Shown: positions 6,960 to 15,480, counted from the first letter of the stretch. The stretch is DNA of 19,499 bases from Clostridiales bacterium (GCA_004552515.1 SFOF01000016.1:1-19499); one strand, 5' to 3'. The notes: generated by a model from the sequence alone, not told the origin. Translations and numbers: made by a program.

Positions 6960-9212
6960 GTGGCCGATATTACGGACGGAACCGACTATAAAACCGAGCA
7001 GGCCGACCCCAATCGCGCCGCTGTCGATGAAATTCTGGCCAAGGTGGCCAAATATCACCATGGAGAGGACACGGCGCTGGTCGAAAAGGCCTATCAGTTT
7101 GCGCGCAAGGCCCACGAGGGACAGATGCGCAAATCGGGCGAGCCGTACATCATTCATCCCATCAGCGTGGCGAATACGCTGGCCGATCTCATGCTGGATT
7201 CGACCACGATCGCCGCGGGCTTTCTGCACGACTGCGTTGAGGACAACGAAAAGATCACGCTGGACATTATTCAGCAGGAATTCGGCGCAGAGGTCGCGCT
7301 GCTGGTGGACGGCGTAACCAAATTAAGCCGGCTGGACTTCACCTCCCGCGAGGAGCAGCAGGCCGAATCGCTGCGCAAGATGTTCCTGGCCATGGGCAAG
7401 GACATCCGCGTCGTACTGATCAAGCTGGCCGACCGGCTGCACAATATGCGCACGCTCAAATATCAGAAGCCCGAGCGGCAGGTGGCCATCGCCCGCGAGA
7501 CGCTGGACGTCTACGCCCCGCTGGCGCACCGGCTGGGCATATTCGCCATAAAATGGGAGATGGAGGATCTCGCGCTGCGCTATATCGACCCGGAGGGCTA
7601 TTACAAGCTGGTCGAGCTGGTGGGCGCCAAGCGCAAGGAGCGCGAGCACGTCGTTCAGCTGGTCATCGATCAGCTGCAAACGCAGCTCACCGCCGCCGGC
7701 ATCCACGCCGAAATCAGCGGCCGCCCCAAGCACTTCTACAGCATCTACCGCAAGATGAAAACCCAGAACAAGACCTTCGATCAGATCCACGATCTCTTCG
7801 CCGTGCGCGTTCTGGTGGACACCGTGCCGGACTGCTATTCCACGCTGGGCATCGTCAACACCCTCTGGACGATGGTGCCCGGGCGCATCAAGGACTACAT
7901 CTCCATGCCCAAGGCGAATATGTATCAGTCGCTGCACACCACCGTCGTGGGCACCAGCGGCGAGCTGCGCGGGCAGACCTTCGAGGTGCAGATCCGCACC
8001 TTCGAGATGCACCGCACCGCCGAATACGGCATCGCCGCCCACTGGCGCTACAAGGAGGGCAAGCAGGCCGACACGCTGGACGACAAGCTCTACTGGCTGC
8101 GGCAGATCCTCGACTGGCAGAACGACGCGCGCGATCCCAATGAATTCATGGACGCGCTGCGGGTCGATCTGTTCAGCGACGAGGTGTTCGTGTTCACGCC
8201 CAAGGGCGACGTGATCAATCTGCCCAAGGGCGCGACGCCCATCGACTTTGCCTACCGCATCCATTCGGCCATCGGCAACAAGTGCGTGGGCGCGAAGATC
8301 AACGGTCGCATCGTGACGCTGGACACGCCGCTGAGCACCGGCGATTTCGTCGAGATCCTCACCTCGTCCACGTCGCACGGCCCCTCTCAGGACTGGCTCA
8401 AGCTGGCCAAGACCAGCGACGCAAAGACCAAGATCCGCGCCTTCTTCAAGCGCGAGCTGCACGACGAAAACGCCGCCAAGGGACACGATATGCTTGAGCG
8501 CGAGGCCAAGCGGCTGGGCTATTCGCTCGGCCAGCTGACCAAGCCCGACTATCTCGACCCGATCTTCCGCCGCTATACGCTCCATTCGCTGGACGACATA
8601 TTCGTCACGGTGGGCTTCGGCGGGCTGTCCTCGGCGCAGATCATCAACCGCCTCGTCGAGGAAATGCGCAAGAGCACCCACGCCGAAACCGTGCCGGAGA
8701 TCAAGCCGGTTACGCCCGCCCCGTCCAAGGACGAAAAGCGCTCGAGCGGCCATCACACGCAGGGCGTAATCGTCGAGGGCGATCCGGGGATGCTGGTTCG
8801 CTTCGCGCACTGCTGTAACCCCCTGCCCGGCGACGATATCGTGGGCTATATCACGCGCGGCCGCGGCGTGTCCATCCACCGGCGCGACTGCACCAACATG
8901 GACGAGATGATGCTCGAGCCGGAGCGCTTCGTCAAGGTTCACTGGGAGAGCGAATCGGGCGCGGGCTATGAGGCCGGCATCCGCGTCATCGCCCATGACC
9001 GCGTGGGGCTGCTGGCCGACATATCGGTCATGCTGGCGCAGCTCGAGGTGCCCATCGTCGCCGTATCGGCGCGCACCGACAAGAGCAAGCCCCAGCGCGT
9101 GACCATCATCGATCTGGTCATCGCCATCAAGGACACCAATCAGCTCGAGAACATCATCAACCGGCTCTTAAAGCGCGGCGATATTCTCGAGGTTTTCCGC
9201 ACGAACAACTGA
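6960..9212 (+). CDS. rel: Bifunctional (p)ppGpp synthetase/hydrolase (Rel/SpoT family)
   Basis: This 750-residue stringent-response enzyme makes (p)ppGpp from GTP/GDP and ATP during amino-acid starvation and also degrades it. The HD hydrolase domain is intact (HDCVED at 90-95, KLADRLHNMRT at 155-165). The synthetase domain carries RPKHFYSIYRKM (255-266), DLFAVRV (278-284) and EYGIAAHWRYKEG (355-367). It is followed by a TGS domain (about 406-466), a helical and Cys-containing linker with HCCNPLPGDDIVGY (617-630), and a C-terminal ACT domain (about 673-745). This is the full long-form architecture, so feedback from the ribosome and uncharged tRNA is expected. GTG at 6960 is the likely start because AAGGAG lies 8 bases before it; the earlier GTG at 6951 overlaps that binding site. 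In many Firmicutes apt lies between recJ and rel, but here it is absent. Confidence 0.95.
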   Translation: MADITDGTDYKTEQADPNRAAVDEILAKVAKYHHGEDTALVEKAYQFARKAHEGQMRKSGEPYIIHPISVANTLADLMLDSTTIAAGFLHDCVEDNEKITLDIIQQEFGAEVALLVDGVTKLSRLDFTSREEQQAESLRKMFLAMGKDIRVVLIKLADRLHNMRTLKYQKPERQVAIARETLDVYAPLAHRLGIFAIKWEMEDLALRYIDPEGYYKLVELVGAKRKEREHVVQLVIDQLQTQLTAAGIHAEISGRPKHFYSIYRKMKTQNKTFDQIHDLFAVRVLVDTVPDCYSTLGIVNTLWTMVPGRIKDYISMPKANMYQSLHTTVVGTSGELRGQTFEVQIRTFEMHRTAEYGIAAHWRYKEGKQADTLDDKLYWLRQILDWQNDARDPNEFMDALRVDLFSDEVFVFTPKGDVINLPKGATPIDFAYRIHSAIGNKCVGAKINGRIVTLDTPLSTGDFVEILTSSTSHGPSQDWLKLAKTSDAKTKIRAFFKRELHDENAAKGHDMLEREAKRLGYSLGQLTKPDYLDPIFRRYTLHSLDDIFVTVGFGGLSSAQIINRLVEEMRKSTHAETVPEIKPVTPAPSKDEKRSSGHHTQGVIVEGDPGMLVRFAHCCNPLPGDDIVGYITRGRGVSIHRRDCTNMDEMMLEPERFVKVHWESESGAGYEAGIRVIAHDRVGLLADISVMLAQLEVPIVAVSARTDKSKPQRVTIIDLVIAIKDTNQLENIINRLLKRGDILEVFRTNN

Positions 9213-9254
9213 CAAGGCGGCTCCCATGCCGCTTGAGGAAAGGAGATATTCATC

Positions 9255-9704
9255 ATGCGCTGCGTTATACAGAGAGTCACACGCGCCCGCGTCACGGTCG
9301 ATCACGAGACGGTCGGCCAGATCGCCTCGGGCTTTATGGTGCTCGTGGGCGTTCAGTCGGGCGACACAGAGGCCGACGCCGCCTACTGCGCCTCGAAAAT
9401 CGCCGGCCTGCGCGTGTTTGAGGACGAGGACGACAAGATGAACCTCTCCCTTTCTGACGTTCACGGCGGCGTGCTGCTGGTTTCCCAGTTCACGCTCCTG
9501 GGCGACGCGCGCCACGGCCGCCGCCCCAGCTTCTCCGACGCGGCGCGTCCCGAGGACGCGGAGCCGCTGTTCACGCATTTGAAAGAGCTGCTCGTGAAGG
9601 CGGGACTGAGCGTCGAAACCGGCCGCTTCCGCACGCATATGGACGTGGAGCTGGTCAACGACGGCCCGGTCACCATCCTTCTGGACAGCAGGAAGGGCTT
9701 CTGA
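9255..9704 (+). CDS. dtd: D-aminoacyl-tRNA deacylase
   Basis: This 149-residue protein is full length for the DTD family. The family removes D-amino acids and glycine wrongly attached to tRNA, recycling the tRNA in the cytoplasm. The chirality-selecting motifs are visible: SQFTLLGD (77-84) and NDGPVTI (135-141), the latter with the GPVT sequence that carries the cross-subunit Gly-cisPro. The N-terminus MRCVIQRVTRARVTV is typical. AAAGGAG lies about 10 bases upstream of the ATG. The gap to rel is 42 bases and contains a small GCGGC/GCCGC hairpin (9217-9232). The rel-dtd pairing is widely conserved. Confidence 0.95.
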   Translation: MRCVIQRVTRARVTVDHETVGQIASGFMVLVGVQSGDTEADAAYCASKIAGLRVFEDEDDKMNLSLSDVHGGVLLVSQFTLLGDARHGRRPSFSDAARPEDAEPLFTHLKELLVKAGLSVETGRFRTHMDVELVNDGPVTILLDSRKGF

Positions 9705-9710
9705 TTCGCC

Positions 9711-10343
9711 ATGACATTCATTACGCAAATCCCCTGCGGCTCCTATCAGGCCAACGCCTATCTGCTCTATGCCGAAAACCGGAGCGACGCGCTGATCATC
9801 GATCCCGGCGACGACATAAACGCGCTCACAAAAGCGATCGATCAGAGCGGGCGGCGGCTGACCGACATACTGCTCACGCACGGCCATTTCGACCATATGC
9901 TCTCGGCCGCCGCGCTCAGGGAAAAATACGGCGCGCGCGTTCACGTCCATCCCTCGGACGCGTATATGCTGGCCGACGCGGGCGCGAGCCTTTACGACAA
10001 AAACGCCTGCTCCCAGCCCTTTGCGCCGGTAACGGCGGACGAGCTGTATCCCGAGGACGATCGCTTTTCGCTCACGGCGGCGGGCATATCGTTCGAAGGC
10101 CTGCACACGCCCGGCCACACCCTGGGCGGCGTGACGCTGATCTGCGAGGACGCGCAGTCGGTCTTTACGGGCGACACGATATTCGCCCACGGCTACGGCC
10201 GCTTCGATTTCCCCGGCGGAGATATGCACCAGCTGATGAAATCGCTCAAAACCATACTCGGCCTGCCCCGCACGCTGACCCTCCGCCCCGGCCACGGCGA
10301 ATGTGATTCGCTGGACGCGGTCGCGGCGCGCTGGCATATGTGA
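9711..10343 (+). CDS. Metallo-beta-lactamase-fold hydrolase (glyoxalase II-like)
   Basis: This is a 210-residue member of the MBL-fold hydrolases related to hydroxyacylglutathione hydrolase. The metal-binding motif THGHFDH (56-62) is intact, followed by HTPGHT, FTGDTIF and RPGHGE, which supply the remaining metal ligands. This combination is typical of the short, single-domain clostridial proteins found between dtd and hemZ. The substrate is unknown; thioester hydrolysis, for example detoxification of methylglyoxal adducts, is only a family-based guess. The start lies 6 bases after the dtd stop, with a weak purine-rich AGGAAGG about 14 bases upstream, so translational coupling is likely. No signal peptide is seen. 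Confidence 0.88.
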   Translation: MTFITQIPCGSYQANAYLLYAENRSDALIIDPGDDINALTKAIDQSGRRLTDILLTHGHFDHMLSAAALREKYGARVHVHPSDAYMLADAGASLYDKNACSQPFAPVTADELYPEDDRFSLTAAGISFEGLHTPGHTLGGVTLICEDAQSVFTGDTIFAHGYGRFDFPGGDMHQLMKSLKTILGLPRTLTLRPGHGECDSLDAVAARWHM

Positions 10344-10363
10344 GCGGCCGTGAAGGAGCTTCC

Positions 10364-11788
10364 ATGATTCGTCTTGAAACCAATCTGCCCGAGTTTTTCA
10401 ATGAGCTGTGCGAGGTCGTCCGCCTGTTCTACGGCATTGTGGACATCCGGCCCGACGAGGGCGAAACGCTCATCAGACACGTCCACAGCGAGGAAAACGG
10501 CGAATGGATCGAGCGCTTCTCCTCAGGCGCTGCGTCTGTCGAGCACCGCGCGCCCGTCGTCCGCGGCGGTCTGGAGGAAAAGCGCTGCTTAAAGCGCGCC
10601 GCCAAGACCGGCTGCTTCCTGCTCATGCGGGAAATCACCGGCGTTTGTCCTCCATGGGGTTCGCTGACCGGCATACGCCCCACGCGCCTCATGTACGAGC
10701 TGCGCGAGGAGGGCATAGAGGGCGAACAGGCGCGCGCGGAAATGCAGCGCCGCTTCTATGTCTCGCCGGAGAAGGCGCAGCTGCTCAGCGACATACTGGA
10801 TATGCAGCGCGGCCTGATCGACACGCCGGACGACGAATACGATCTCTACATCGGCATCCCCTTCTGCACCACGCGCTGCGCCTACTGTTCGTTCGCGTCG
10901 GGCGAGCTGGGCGACGGTGCGCTGGTGGAGCCGTATCTGGCGGCGCTGAAGCGCGAAATGGCGCTCTCCGCCGCGCTGATGGCTGAAAGGGGCCTGAAGC
11001 TGCGCGCGGCCTACATGGGCGGCGGCACCCCCACGGCGCTCACCGCCGGTCAGCTCGCATCGCTGCTGGACGAGGCGCTCAGGCTCTTCCCCGGCGCGCG
11101 GGAATGGACGGTCGAGGCCGGCCGGCCGGACACCATCGACAAGGACAAGCTGCGCGTCCTGAAGGAGCATGGCATAGAACGCATCAGCGTCAATCCGCAG
11201 ACGTTCTCGGACGAAACGCTGCGCGTCATCGGGCGGGCGCACACGGCACAGCAGACGATCAACGCGTTCAATCTGGCGCGTGAGATGGGGATTCACCACA
11301 TCAACATGGACTTAATCGCCGCGCTGCCCGGCGAGACGGAGGCTGATTTTGCGCGGTCGCTCGAAAAGACCATCGCATTAAGCCCCGAAAGCGTCACCGT
11401 ACACACGCTGGCGATCAAGCGTTCCAGCCGCCTTCATGAGGAAAACCGCTATCGCGCCGACGCGGACGCGGCCGCCCGCATGGTCACCTATGCACGGGAG
11501 ACGCTCGGCGGCGCGCTCTACCGCCCCTACTACCTCTATCGGCAGAAGTACATGGCGGGCAATCTCGAAAACGTCGGCTACGCCAGGAGCGGCTACGCCT
11601 GCCTGTACAACATCGACAACATGGAGGAAACCACGCGCATACTGGCGCTGGGCGCGGGAGCGATCACCAAGTGGCTCTTCCCGCGCGAAAGGCGCATTGA
11701 GCGCGCGCCCAACGTGCGCAACATCGAGCAGTACATCGATCGCGCCGAGGAGATGGCCGATCGCAAGAGAACGCTCATCATGAGCTGA
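10364..11788 (+). CDS. hemZ: HemZ-type radical SAM protein (coproporphyrinogen dehydrogenase family)
   Basis: This 474-residue radical SAM enzyme has the N-terminal HemZ-specific region with PPWGSLTGIRPTRL (96-109). The SAM/4Fe-4S motif is CTTRCAYC (Cys168, Cys172, Cys175), followed by GGGTPT (219-224) and the HemN-like helices. The family is annotated as oxygen-independent coproporphyrinogen III dehydrogenase. Many HemN-like proteins do other reactions, and there is no other haem gene in this window, so the reaction is uncertain. AAGGAG 5 bases before ATG 10364 fixes the start; the frame opens upstream but overlaps the previous gene. The gene begins 20 bases after the MBL hydrolase. In many relatives hisS and aspS follow hemZ, whereas cyclophilin genes follow here. 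Confidence 0.9.
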   Translation: MIRLETNLPEFFNELCEVVRLFYGIVDIRPDEGETLIRHVHSEENGEWIERFSSGAASVEHRAPVVRGGLEEKRCLKRAAKTGCFLLMREITGVCPPWGSLTGIRPTRLMYELREEGIEGEQARAEMQRRFYVSPEKAQLLSDILDMQRGLIDTPDDEYDLYIGIPFCTTRCAYCSFASGELGDGALVEPYLAALKREMALSAALMAERGLKLRAAYMGGGTPTALTAGQLASLLDEALRLFPGAREWTVEAGRPDTIDKDKLRVLKEHGIERISVNPQTFSDETLRVIGRAHTAQQTINAFNLAREMGIHHINMDLIAALPGETEADFARSLEKTIALSPESVTVHTLAIKRSSRLHEENRYRADADAAARMVTYARETLGGALYRPYYLYRQKYMAGNLENVGYARSGYACLYNIDNMEETTRILALGAGAITKWLFPRERRIERAPNVRNIEQYIDRAEEMADRKRTLIMS

Positions 11789-11801
11789 CAGGAGGATGAC
11801 T

Positions 11802-12434
11802 ATGAGCAAAACCATGAAGGGTCTCATCGCCGGACTGATTGTCCTCGCCCTCGCGACGGCGGGCGTGATTATTTACGCCAGGCTCAGCGAACCGGACTAC
11901 TCCAAGGTGCCCTATCCCACCGTCACCATCACCATGGAAAACGGCGACGAGATCCATCTCGAGCTGTATCCCGACGTCGCGCCCAACACTGTGGCCAACT
12001 TCGTGCAGCTGGCGCAGGACGGCTTTTACGACGGCACGATCTTCCACCGCGTCATCGCGGGCTTCATGATCCAGGGCGGCGACCCGACCGGCACCGGCAT
12101 GGGCGGCCCCGGCTTCACCATCAAGGGCGAGTTTTCCGCCAACGGCTTTGCCAACAACCTGAGCCACACCCGCGGCGTGATCTCCATGGCCCGCGCGCAG
12201 GACTACAACTCGGCGGGCAGCCAGTTCTTCATCATGCACGCCGACGCGCCCTCGCTGGACGGCCAGTACGCCGCGTTCGGCCGCGTGACCGACGAGGAGA
12301 GCCTTGCCGTCGTGGACGCGATCGCCACCACGCTGACCGACTCGAACGACAAGCCGCTCTCCGAATGGAAGATGAAGAGCGTCACCGTCGACACCCACGG
12401 CTACGACTACAAGGCCGTGCGCACTGAAGGCTAA
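11802..12434 (+). CDS. Membrane-anchored cyclophilin-type peptidyl-prolyl isomerase
   Basis: This 210-residue protein catalyses cis-trans isomerisation of Xaa-Pro bonds. A single hydrophobic segment (residues 7-26) after a short basic N-terminus, with no lipobox Cys, should anchor it with the enzyme domain outside the cell. The cyclophilin core has FYDGTIFHRVI (75-85), FMIQGGDPTGTG (88-99), GVISMAR (125-131) and GSQFFIMH (139-146), so the catalytic FHR and Gln residues are kept. AGGAGG lies 6 bases before ATG 11802, favouring it over the ATG at 11796 that overlaps the binding site. It begins 13 bases after hemZ and is followed by a closely related cytosolic paralogue. A role in folding secreted proteins exported by Sec is an inference. 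Confidence 0.92.
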   Translation: MSKTMKGLIAGLIVLALATAGVIIYARLSEPDYSKVPYPTVTITMENGDEIHLELYPDVAPNTVANFVQLAQDGFYDGTIFHRVIAGFMIQGGDPTGTGMGGPGFTIKGEFSANGFANNLSHTRGVISMARAQDYNSAGSQFFIMHADAPSLDGQYAAFGRVTDEESLAVVDAIATTLTDSNDKPLSEWKMKSVTVDTHGYDYKAVRTEG

Positions 12435-12467
12435 TTGCCGATCAATCATATCAGGAGGACAAACATC

Positions 12468-12953
12468 ATGGCCAATCCCATCGTCACCATCGAAATGGAG
12501 GACGGCGGCGTCATCCGTCTCGAGCTGTATCCCGACATTGCGCCCATCACCGTGGACAATTTCGTCTCGCTGGTCAAAAAGGGCTTTTACGACGGTCTGA
12601 TCTTCCACCGCGTCATTTCCGGCTTCATGATCCAGGGCGGCGACCCCAAGGGCACCGGCATGGGCGGCCCCGGCTACACCATCAAGGGCGAATTCAGGGC
12701 CAACGGCGTGGTCAACAACATCAAACATGAGCGCGGCGTCATTTCCATGGCGCGCTCCATGATGCCCGATTCCGCCGGCAGCCAGTTCTTCATCATGCAC
12801 GCCGACGCGCCGCATCTGGACGGTCAGTATGCCGCGTTTGGCCGCGTCATCGAGGGCATTGAAGAGGTCGATAAGATCGCCGCCGCCCGCACCTCGCGCG
12901 GCGACCGCCCCGTGACCGATCAGCGCATGAAGAAGGTCACCGTGACCGAATAA
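12468..12953 (+). CDS. Cytosolic cyclophilin-type peptidyl-prolyl isomerase
   Basis: This 161-residue single-domain cyclophilin has no signal sequence. Conserved active-site segments are FYDGLIFHRVI (40-50), FMIQGGDPKGTG (53-64), GVISMAR (90-96) and GSQFFIMH (104-111). It is strongly similar along its full length to the preceding anchored enzyme, lacking the N-terminal helix, which indicates a local tandem duplication followed by different targeting. AGGAGG lies 9 bases before ATG 12468, and the codons upstream of it do not resemble cyclophilin. It is the last gene before a strong terminator, so it closes the plus-strand run that starts at recJ. Confidence 0.93.
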   Translation: MANPIVTIEMEDGGVIRLELYPDIAPITVDNFVSLVKKGFYDGLIFHRVISGFMIQGGDPKGTGMGGPGYTIKGEFRANGVVNNIKHERGVISMARSMMPDSAGSQFFIMHADAPHLDGQYAAFGRVIEGIEEVDKIAAARTSRGDRPVTDQRMKKVTVTE

Positions 12954-12967
12954 CCACCAGGACGCAT

Positions 12968-13005
12968 ATCGCCCGCCATCCCTAAGGGACGGCGGGCGAT
13001 TTTTT
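12968..13005 (+). terminator. Rho-independent terminator after the cyclophilin pair
   Basis: A GC-rich stem, ATCGCCCGCC (12968-12977) with GGCGGGCGAT (12991-13000), is extended by CCC/GGG inside and followed by a run of T. It lies 15 bases after the cyclophilin stop and before the convergent GTPase gene. On the minus strand there is no T-run after the hairpin. Confidence 0.9.
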
Positions 13006-13019
13006 ATGCGATTGGGGCC

Positions 13020-14975
13020 TCACGGATTCGCCTCGCTGTGAACGTGCGCAAAGTCCTTCACCTTGTCCCACGCGACGTTGAAGCCCGCCCCCTTGGCGCA
13101 GAAGATCGAATCGGGCGTTTCCCACTGCGGGTTGTACTGCCGCTCCTCGATGATCGCGGCGGCATTCTCGCAGGGCGCATAGTGATCGCTCTGCCAGGCG
13201 CACCAGCCGCGGCCGTGGGTCAGCGCGGTCAGCTTTTCGGGATAGCCGCTCAGGCGCGAGAACGCGACGGATCCCTTGACGACAATATCGTCGTGCTCGA
13301 ACACGGGCGAATCATATTCGGCGTGCATCGCGGTGAGATCGCCGAGAATCGTGCCGATATTCTCGGCGGGCGCGCGCAGCTCGAAGCGGCAGATCGGCTC
13401 GAGCAGCACGCTGTCGGCGTACATCAGCGCGTTGCGGATGGCGCGGTAGGTGGCCTCGCGGAAATCGCCGCCCTCGGTGTGCTTCAGATGCGCGCGCCCG
13501 GCCAGCAGCACGACCTTCACATCGGTGAGCGGCGCGCCGATCAGCACGCCGCTGTGCGCGTATTCAAAGACGTGCGTCCGGATGAGCCGCTGCCAGTTGA
13601 GCGCCAGATCGTCCACATGGCAGACCGATTCAAACGTGATTCCGCTGCCCCGCGCGCCCGGCTCGAGCCGGACGTGAACCTCGGCATAATGCCTGAGCGG
13701 CTCGAAATGCCCGATGCCGCAGGCGGGCGAGGCGATCGTCTCCCTATACGCCACGCGGCACGCGCCGAAATCAATGTCTATGCCGTATCGCGTCCTGACC
13801 AGCTCGCGCAGAATTTCCAGCTGAATCGCGCCCATGACCTGCAATTCGATGCTGCCGGTTTCCGCATTCCACTGAACGCCCAGCATCGGCTCCTCATCCT
13901 CCAGGCGGCGCATGATCTCCAGCATCCGCGTTTTCTGAACCTCGCGCGGATACCGAACGCGCGCGGTCAGAAGCGGCGTGAGCACAAAGCGGCTCTTCTC
14001 ACAGCGCGCGCCCAGCCGGTCGCCCGGCGTGACCCCCGCCAGCCCCGCCGCCGCGACCAGATCGCCCGCGCGGGCCTCGCTCACCTGCCGGAACTTCGCA
14101 CCGCTGTAAATGCGCAGCTCGCTGACCTTCATGCGGCCCTGAGGCGTGTCGATTTCGCCGCGCGCCTGAAGCGTGCCCGCCGTCAGCTTCAAAAACACCA
14201 TGCGGCTGCCCTGCGCGTCATAGCGCACCTTGGCCGCGCGCGCCTGAAGCGGCTCGCTTTCATGCCGCTCATAGTCGGTCGGCGTGAGCAGCGAGAGCAT
14301 ATTCAGGAAATCCTCAATCCCCTCGCCCCGAAGCGCCGAGCCGGCCATCAGCGGGAACGCGCGGCGCTCCCGCACCTGCCGCCTGAGCGACTCGAGGAAC
14401 GCGTCCCGATCATAGCCGTCCGTAAAATAGCGCTCGAGCAGCGCCTCATCGCCGCCGGCCACCGCTTCGATCGCCTCGCCGTTCAGCGTGCCGTCCGCCG
14501 AAAACGCATTTCTCAGATCCAGCACATCGCTGCTCAGCCGCTCCCGGATGCGCGCGATCACCGCGTCCGCGTCCGCGCCAGCGCGATCGATCTTGTTGAG
14601 GAACACAAACGCCGGCACCTGATAGCGCTCCAGCAGCCGCCAGACCGTCTCCGTGTGGCTCTGAACGCCCTCGACGGCGCTCACCACCACCACGGCATAG
14701 TCCATCACCGACAGCGCGCGCTCCATCTCGGAGGAAAAGTCGGCGTGGCCCGGCGTATCCACCAGATACCATGTGTCGCCGTCATAGTCGAAGCACGCCT
14801 GATCGGAAAATATCGTAATGCCGCGCTCGCGCTCGATGGGATGGCTGTCCATGAACGCGTCCTTGTGATCCACGCGGCCACAGGCGCGCAGCGCGTGGGC
14901 ATGATAGAGGATCTGCTCGGAAAACGTGGTTTTGCCCGCATCGACGTGCGCCAGAATCCCGATGGTCTTTTTCAT
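13020..14975 (-). CDS. TetM/EF-G-like translational GTPase (probably not a tetracycline resistance protein)
   Basis: This 651-residue protein has the five-domain plan of EF-G and ribosomal protection proteins. G-motifs are AHVDAGKTT (9-17), RGIT (51-54), DTPGH (73-77) and NKID (127-130). Family knowledge: TetM and TetO dislodge tetracycline with a domain IV loop carrying YSPVS. Here that position reads LAGRAHLKHTEGGDF (491-505), a loop shared with EF-G-like relatives, so resistance is not predicted. The C-terminal FCAKGAGFNVAWDKVK resembles a clostridial group of TetM-like proteins of unknown role. A ribosome-linked function is inferred from the fold. ATG 14975 is preceded by GAGAGGGA; the ATG eight codons upstream (14999) lacks a good site. 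It has its own promoter and is convergent with the cyclophilin gene. Confidence 0.88.
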   Translation of the reverse strand: MKKTIGILAHVDAGKTTFSEQILYHAHALRACGRVDHKDAFMDSHPIERERGITIFSDQACFDYDGDTWYLVDTPGHADFSSEMERALSVMDYAVVVVSAVEGVQSHTETVWRLLERYQVPAFVFLNKIDRAGADADAVIARIRERLSSDVLDLRNAFSADGTLNGEAIEAVAGGDEALLERYFTDGYDRDAFLESLRRQVRERRAFPLMAGSALRGEGIEDFLNMLSLLTPTDYERHESEPLQARAAKVRYDAQGSRMVFLKLTAGTLQARGEIDTPQGRMKVSELRIYSGAKFRQVSEARAGDLVAAAGLAGVTPGDRLGARCEKSRFVLTPLLTARVRYPREVQKTRMLEIMRRLEDEEPMLGVQWNAETGSIELQVMGAIQLEILRELVRTRYGIDIDFGACRVAYRETIASPACGIGHFEPLRHYAEVHVRLEPGARGSGITFESVCHVDDLALNWQRLIRTHVFEYAHSGVLIGAPLTDVKVVLLAGRAHLKHTEGGDFREATYRAIRNALMYADSVLLEPICRFELRAPAENIGTILGDLTAMHAEYDSPVFEHDDIVVKGSVAFSRLSGYPEKLTALTHGRGWCAWQSDHYAPCENAAAIIEERQYNPQWETPDSIFCAKGAGFNVAWDKVKDFAHVHSEANP

Positions 14976-15024
14976 AGGCTGTTCCCTCTCGCCCGCCATG
15001 CCGCGGGTCGTTTATTCATTCTCA

Positions 15025-15034
15025 GGAGCGCTCC
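15025..15034. promoter_or_regulatory. Perfect 10-bp palindrome in the GTPase gene leader
   Basis: GGAGCGCTCC lies in the predicted 5' leader, about 50 bases upstream of the GTPase start codon. It could be an operator half-site pair or chance in GC-rich DNA. Confidence 0.25.
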
Positions 15035-15052
15035 GCCGCGCCCCTCCCAGAC

Positions 15053-15082
15053 AGTTTACACGACATAAAACGTCCTTGTCAA
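15053..15082 (-). promoter_or_regulatory. Promoter of the TetM-like GTPase gene
   Basis: On the minus strand TTGACA (15082-15077) is followed after 18 bases by TAAACT (15058-15053). The -35 is a perfect match and the -10 matches four of six positions. The leader is about 70 bases. The promoter sits directly after the terminator of the upstream small membrane protein gene. Confidence 0.65.
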
Positions 15083-15086
15083 TATG

Positions 15087-15121
15087 AAAAAGCGCCCCGC
15101 CAGCCGAAGCCAGCGGAGCGC
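15087..15121 (-). terminator. Rho-independent terminator after the small membrane protein gene
   Basis: On the minus strand GCGCTCCGC (15121-15113) pairs with GCGGGGCGC (15100-15092). The stem is extended by G-U pairs to a C(TTCG)G tetraloop and followed by TTTTT. It lies 14 bases past the stop codon. Confidence 0.9.
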
Positions 15122-15134
15122 CCGCTATATTATC

Positions 15135-15395
15135 TCATCTTCTCCTGAGCTTGCGAATACCGGAAATCACGCACAGCACGACGAGCAGCGCGCCCAGAAT
15201 CGTGTGCAGCCAGAGGAACCATGTGCTGGAAGCCGCATCCTCAAGGATGTAGGTCACGACGAACCCCGCCCACAGCGCCGCCAGCGCGAAATCCGAGATG
15301 GCGCCGATCAGGAGATTGTCGGAATGGCGCATACTGCTGATGGCGGCAGCCGCGTAAATGACCAGCAGGACAATCAGAAGAATCATTGAGAACAT
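15135..15395 (-). CDS. Small membrane protein, three predicted helices
   Basis: This 86-residue hypothetical protein has hydrophobic stretches at about 1-20, 33-50 and 60-80 and a basic tail (RKLRRR), the tail most likely facing the cytoplasm. No family was recognised with confidence. AAAGGAGA about 8 bases before the ATG supports translation. The gene lies 85 bases downstream of the coiled-coil gene on the same strand, with no clear terminator between them, and ends at a strong terminator. The two may therefore be co-transcribed and related in function, which is an inference from spacing only. Confidence 0.75.
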   Translation of the reverse strand: MFSMILLIVLLVIYAAAAISSMRHSDNLLIGAISDFALAALWAGFVVTYILEDAASSTWFLWLHTILGALLVVLCVISGIRKLRRR

Positions 15396-15480
15396 GGCGT
15401 AAGTCTCCTTTCGTTATTCGTGGAGCGCCCCCTCGGACGCATCCGTGCTCTAAAGCCGCGCCTGGGAAAGCGTTTCCGCC

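Noticed and set aside
9226..9441. Small frame overlapping the start of dtd
   Set aside because: It is out of frame with dtd, has no ribosome binding site and is Arg/Ser-rich without motifs. The dtd frame is unambiguous.
13020..14975. Tetracycline resistance determinant
   Set aside because: The overall similarity is to TetM, but the loop needed to release tetracycline is replaced and no mobile-element context is present.
13038..15068. Plus-strand frame of 676 codons opposite the TetM-like gene
   Set aside because: The opposite strand encodes an intact GTPase. The antisense product is Arg/His/Leu-rich without motifs and extends over the GTPase promoter.
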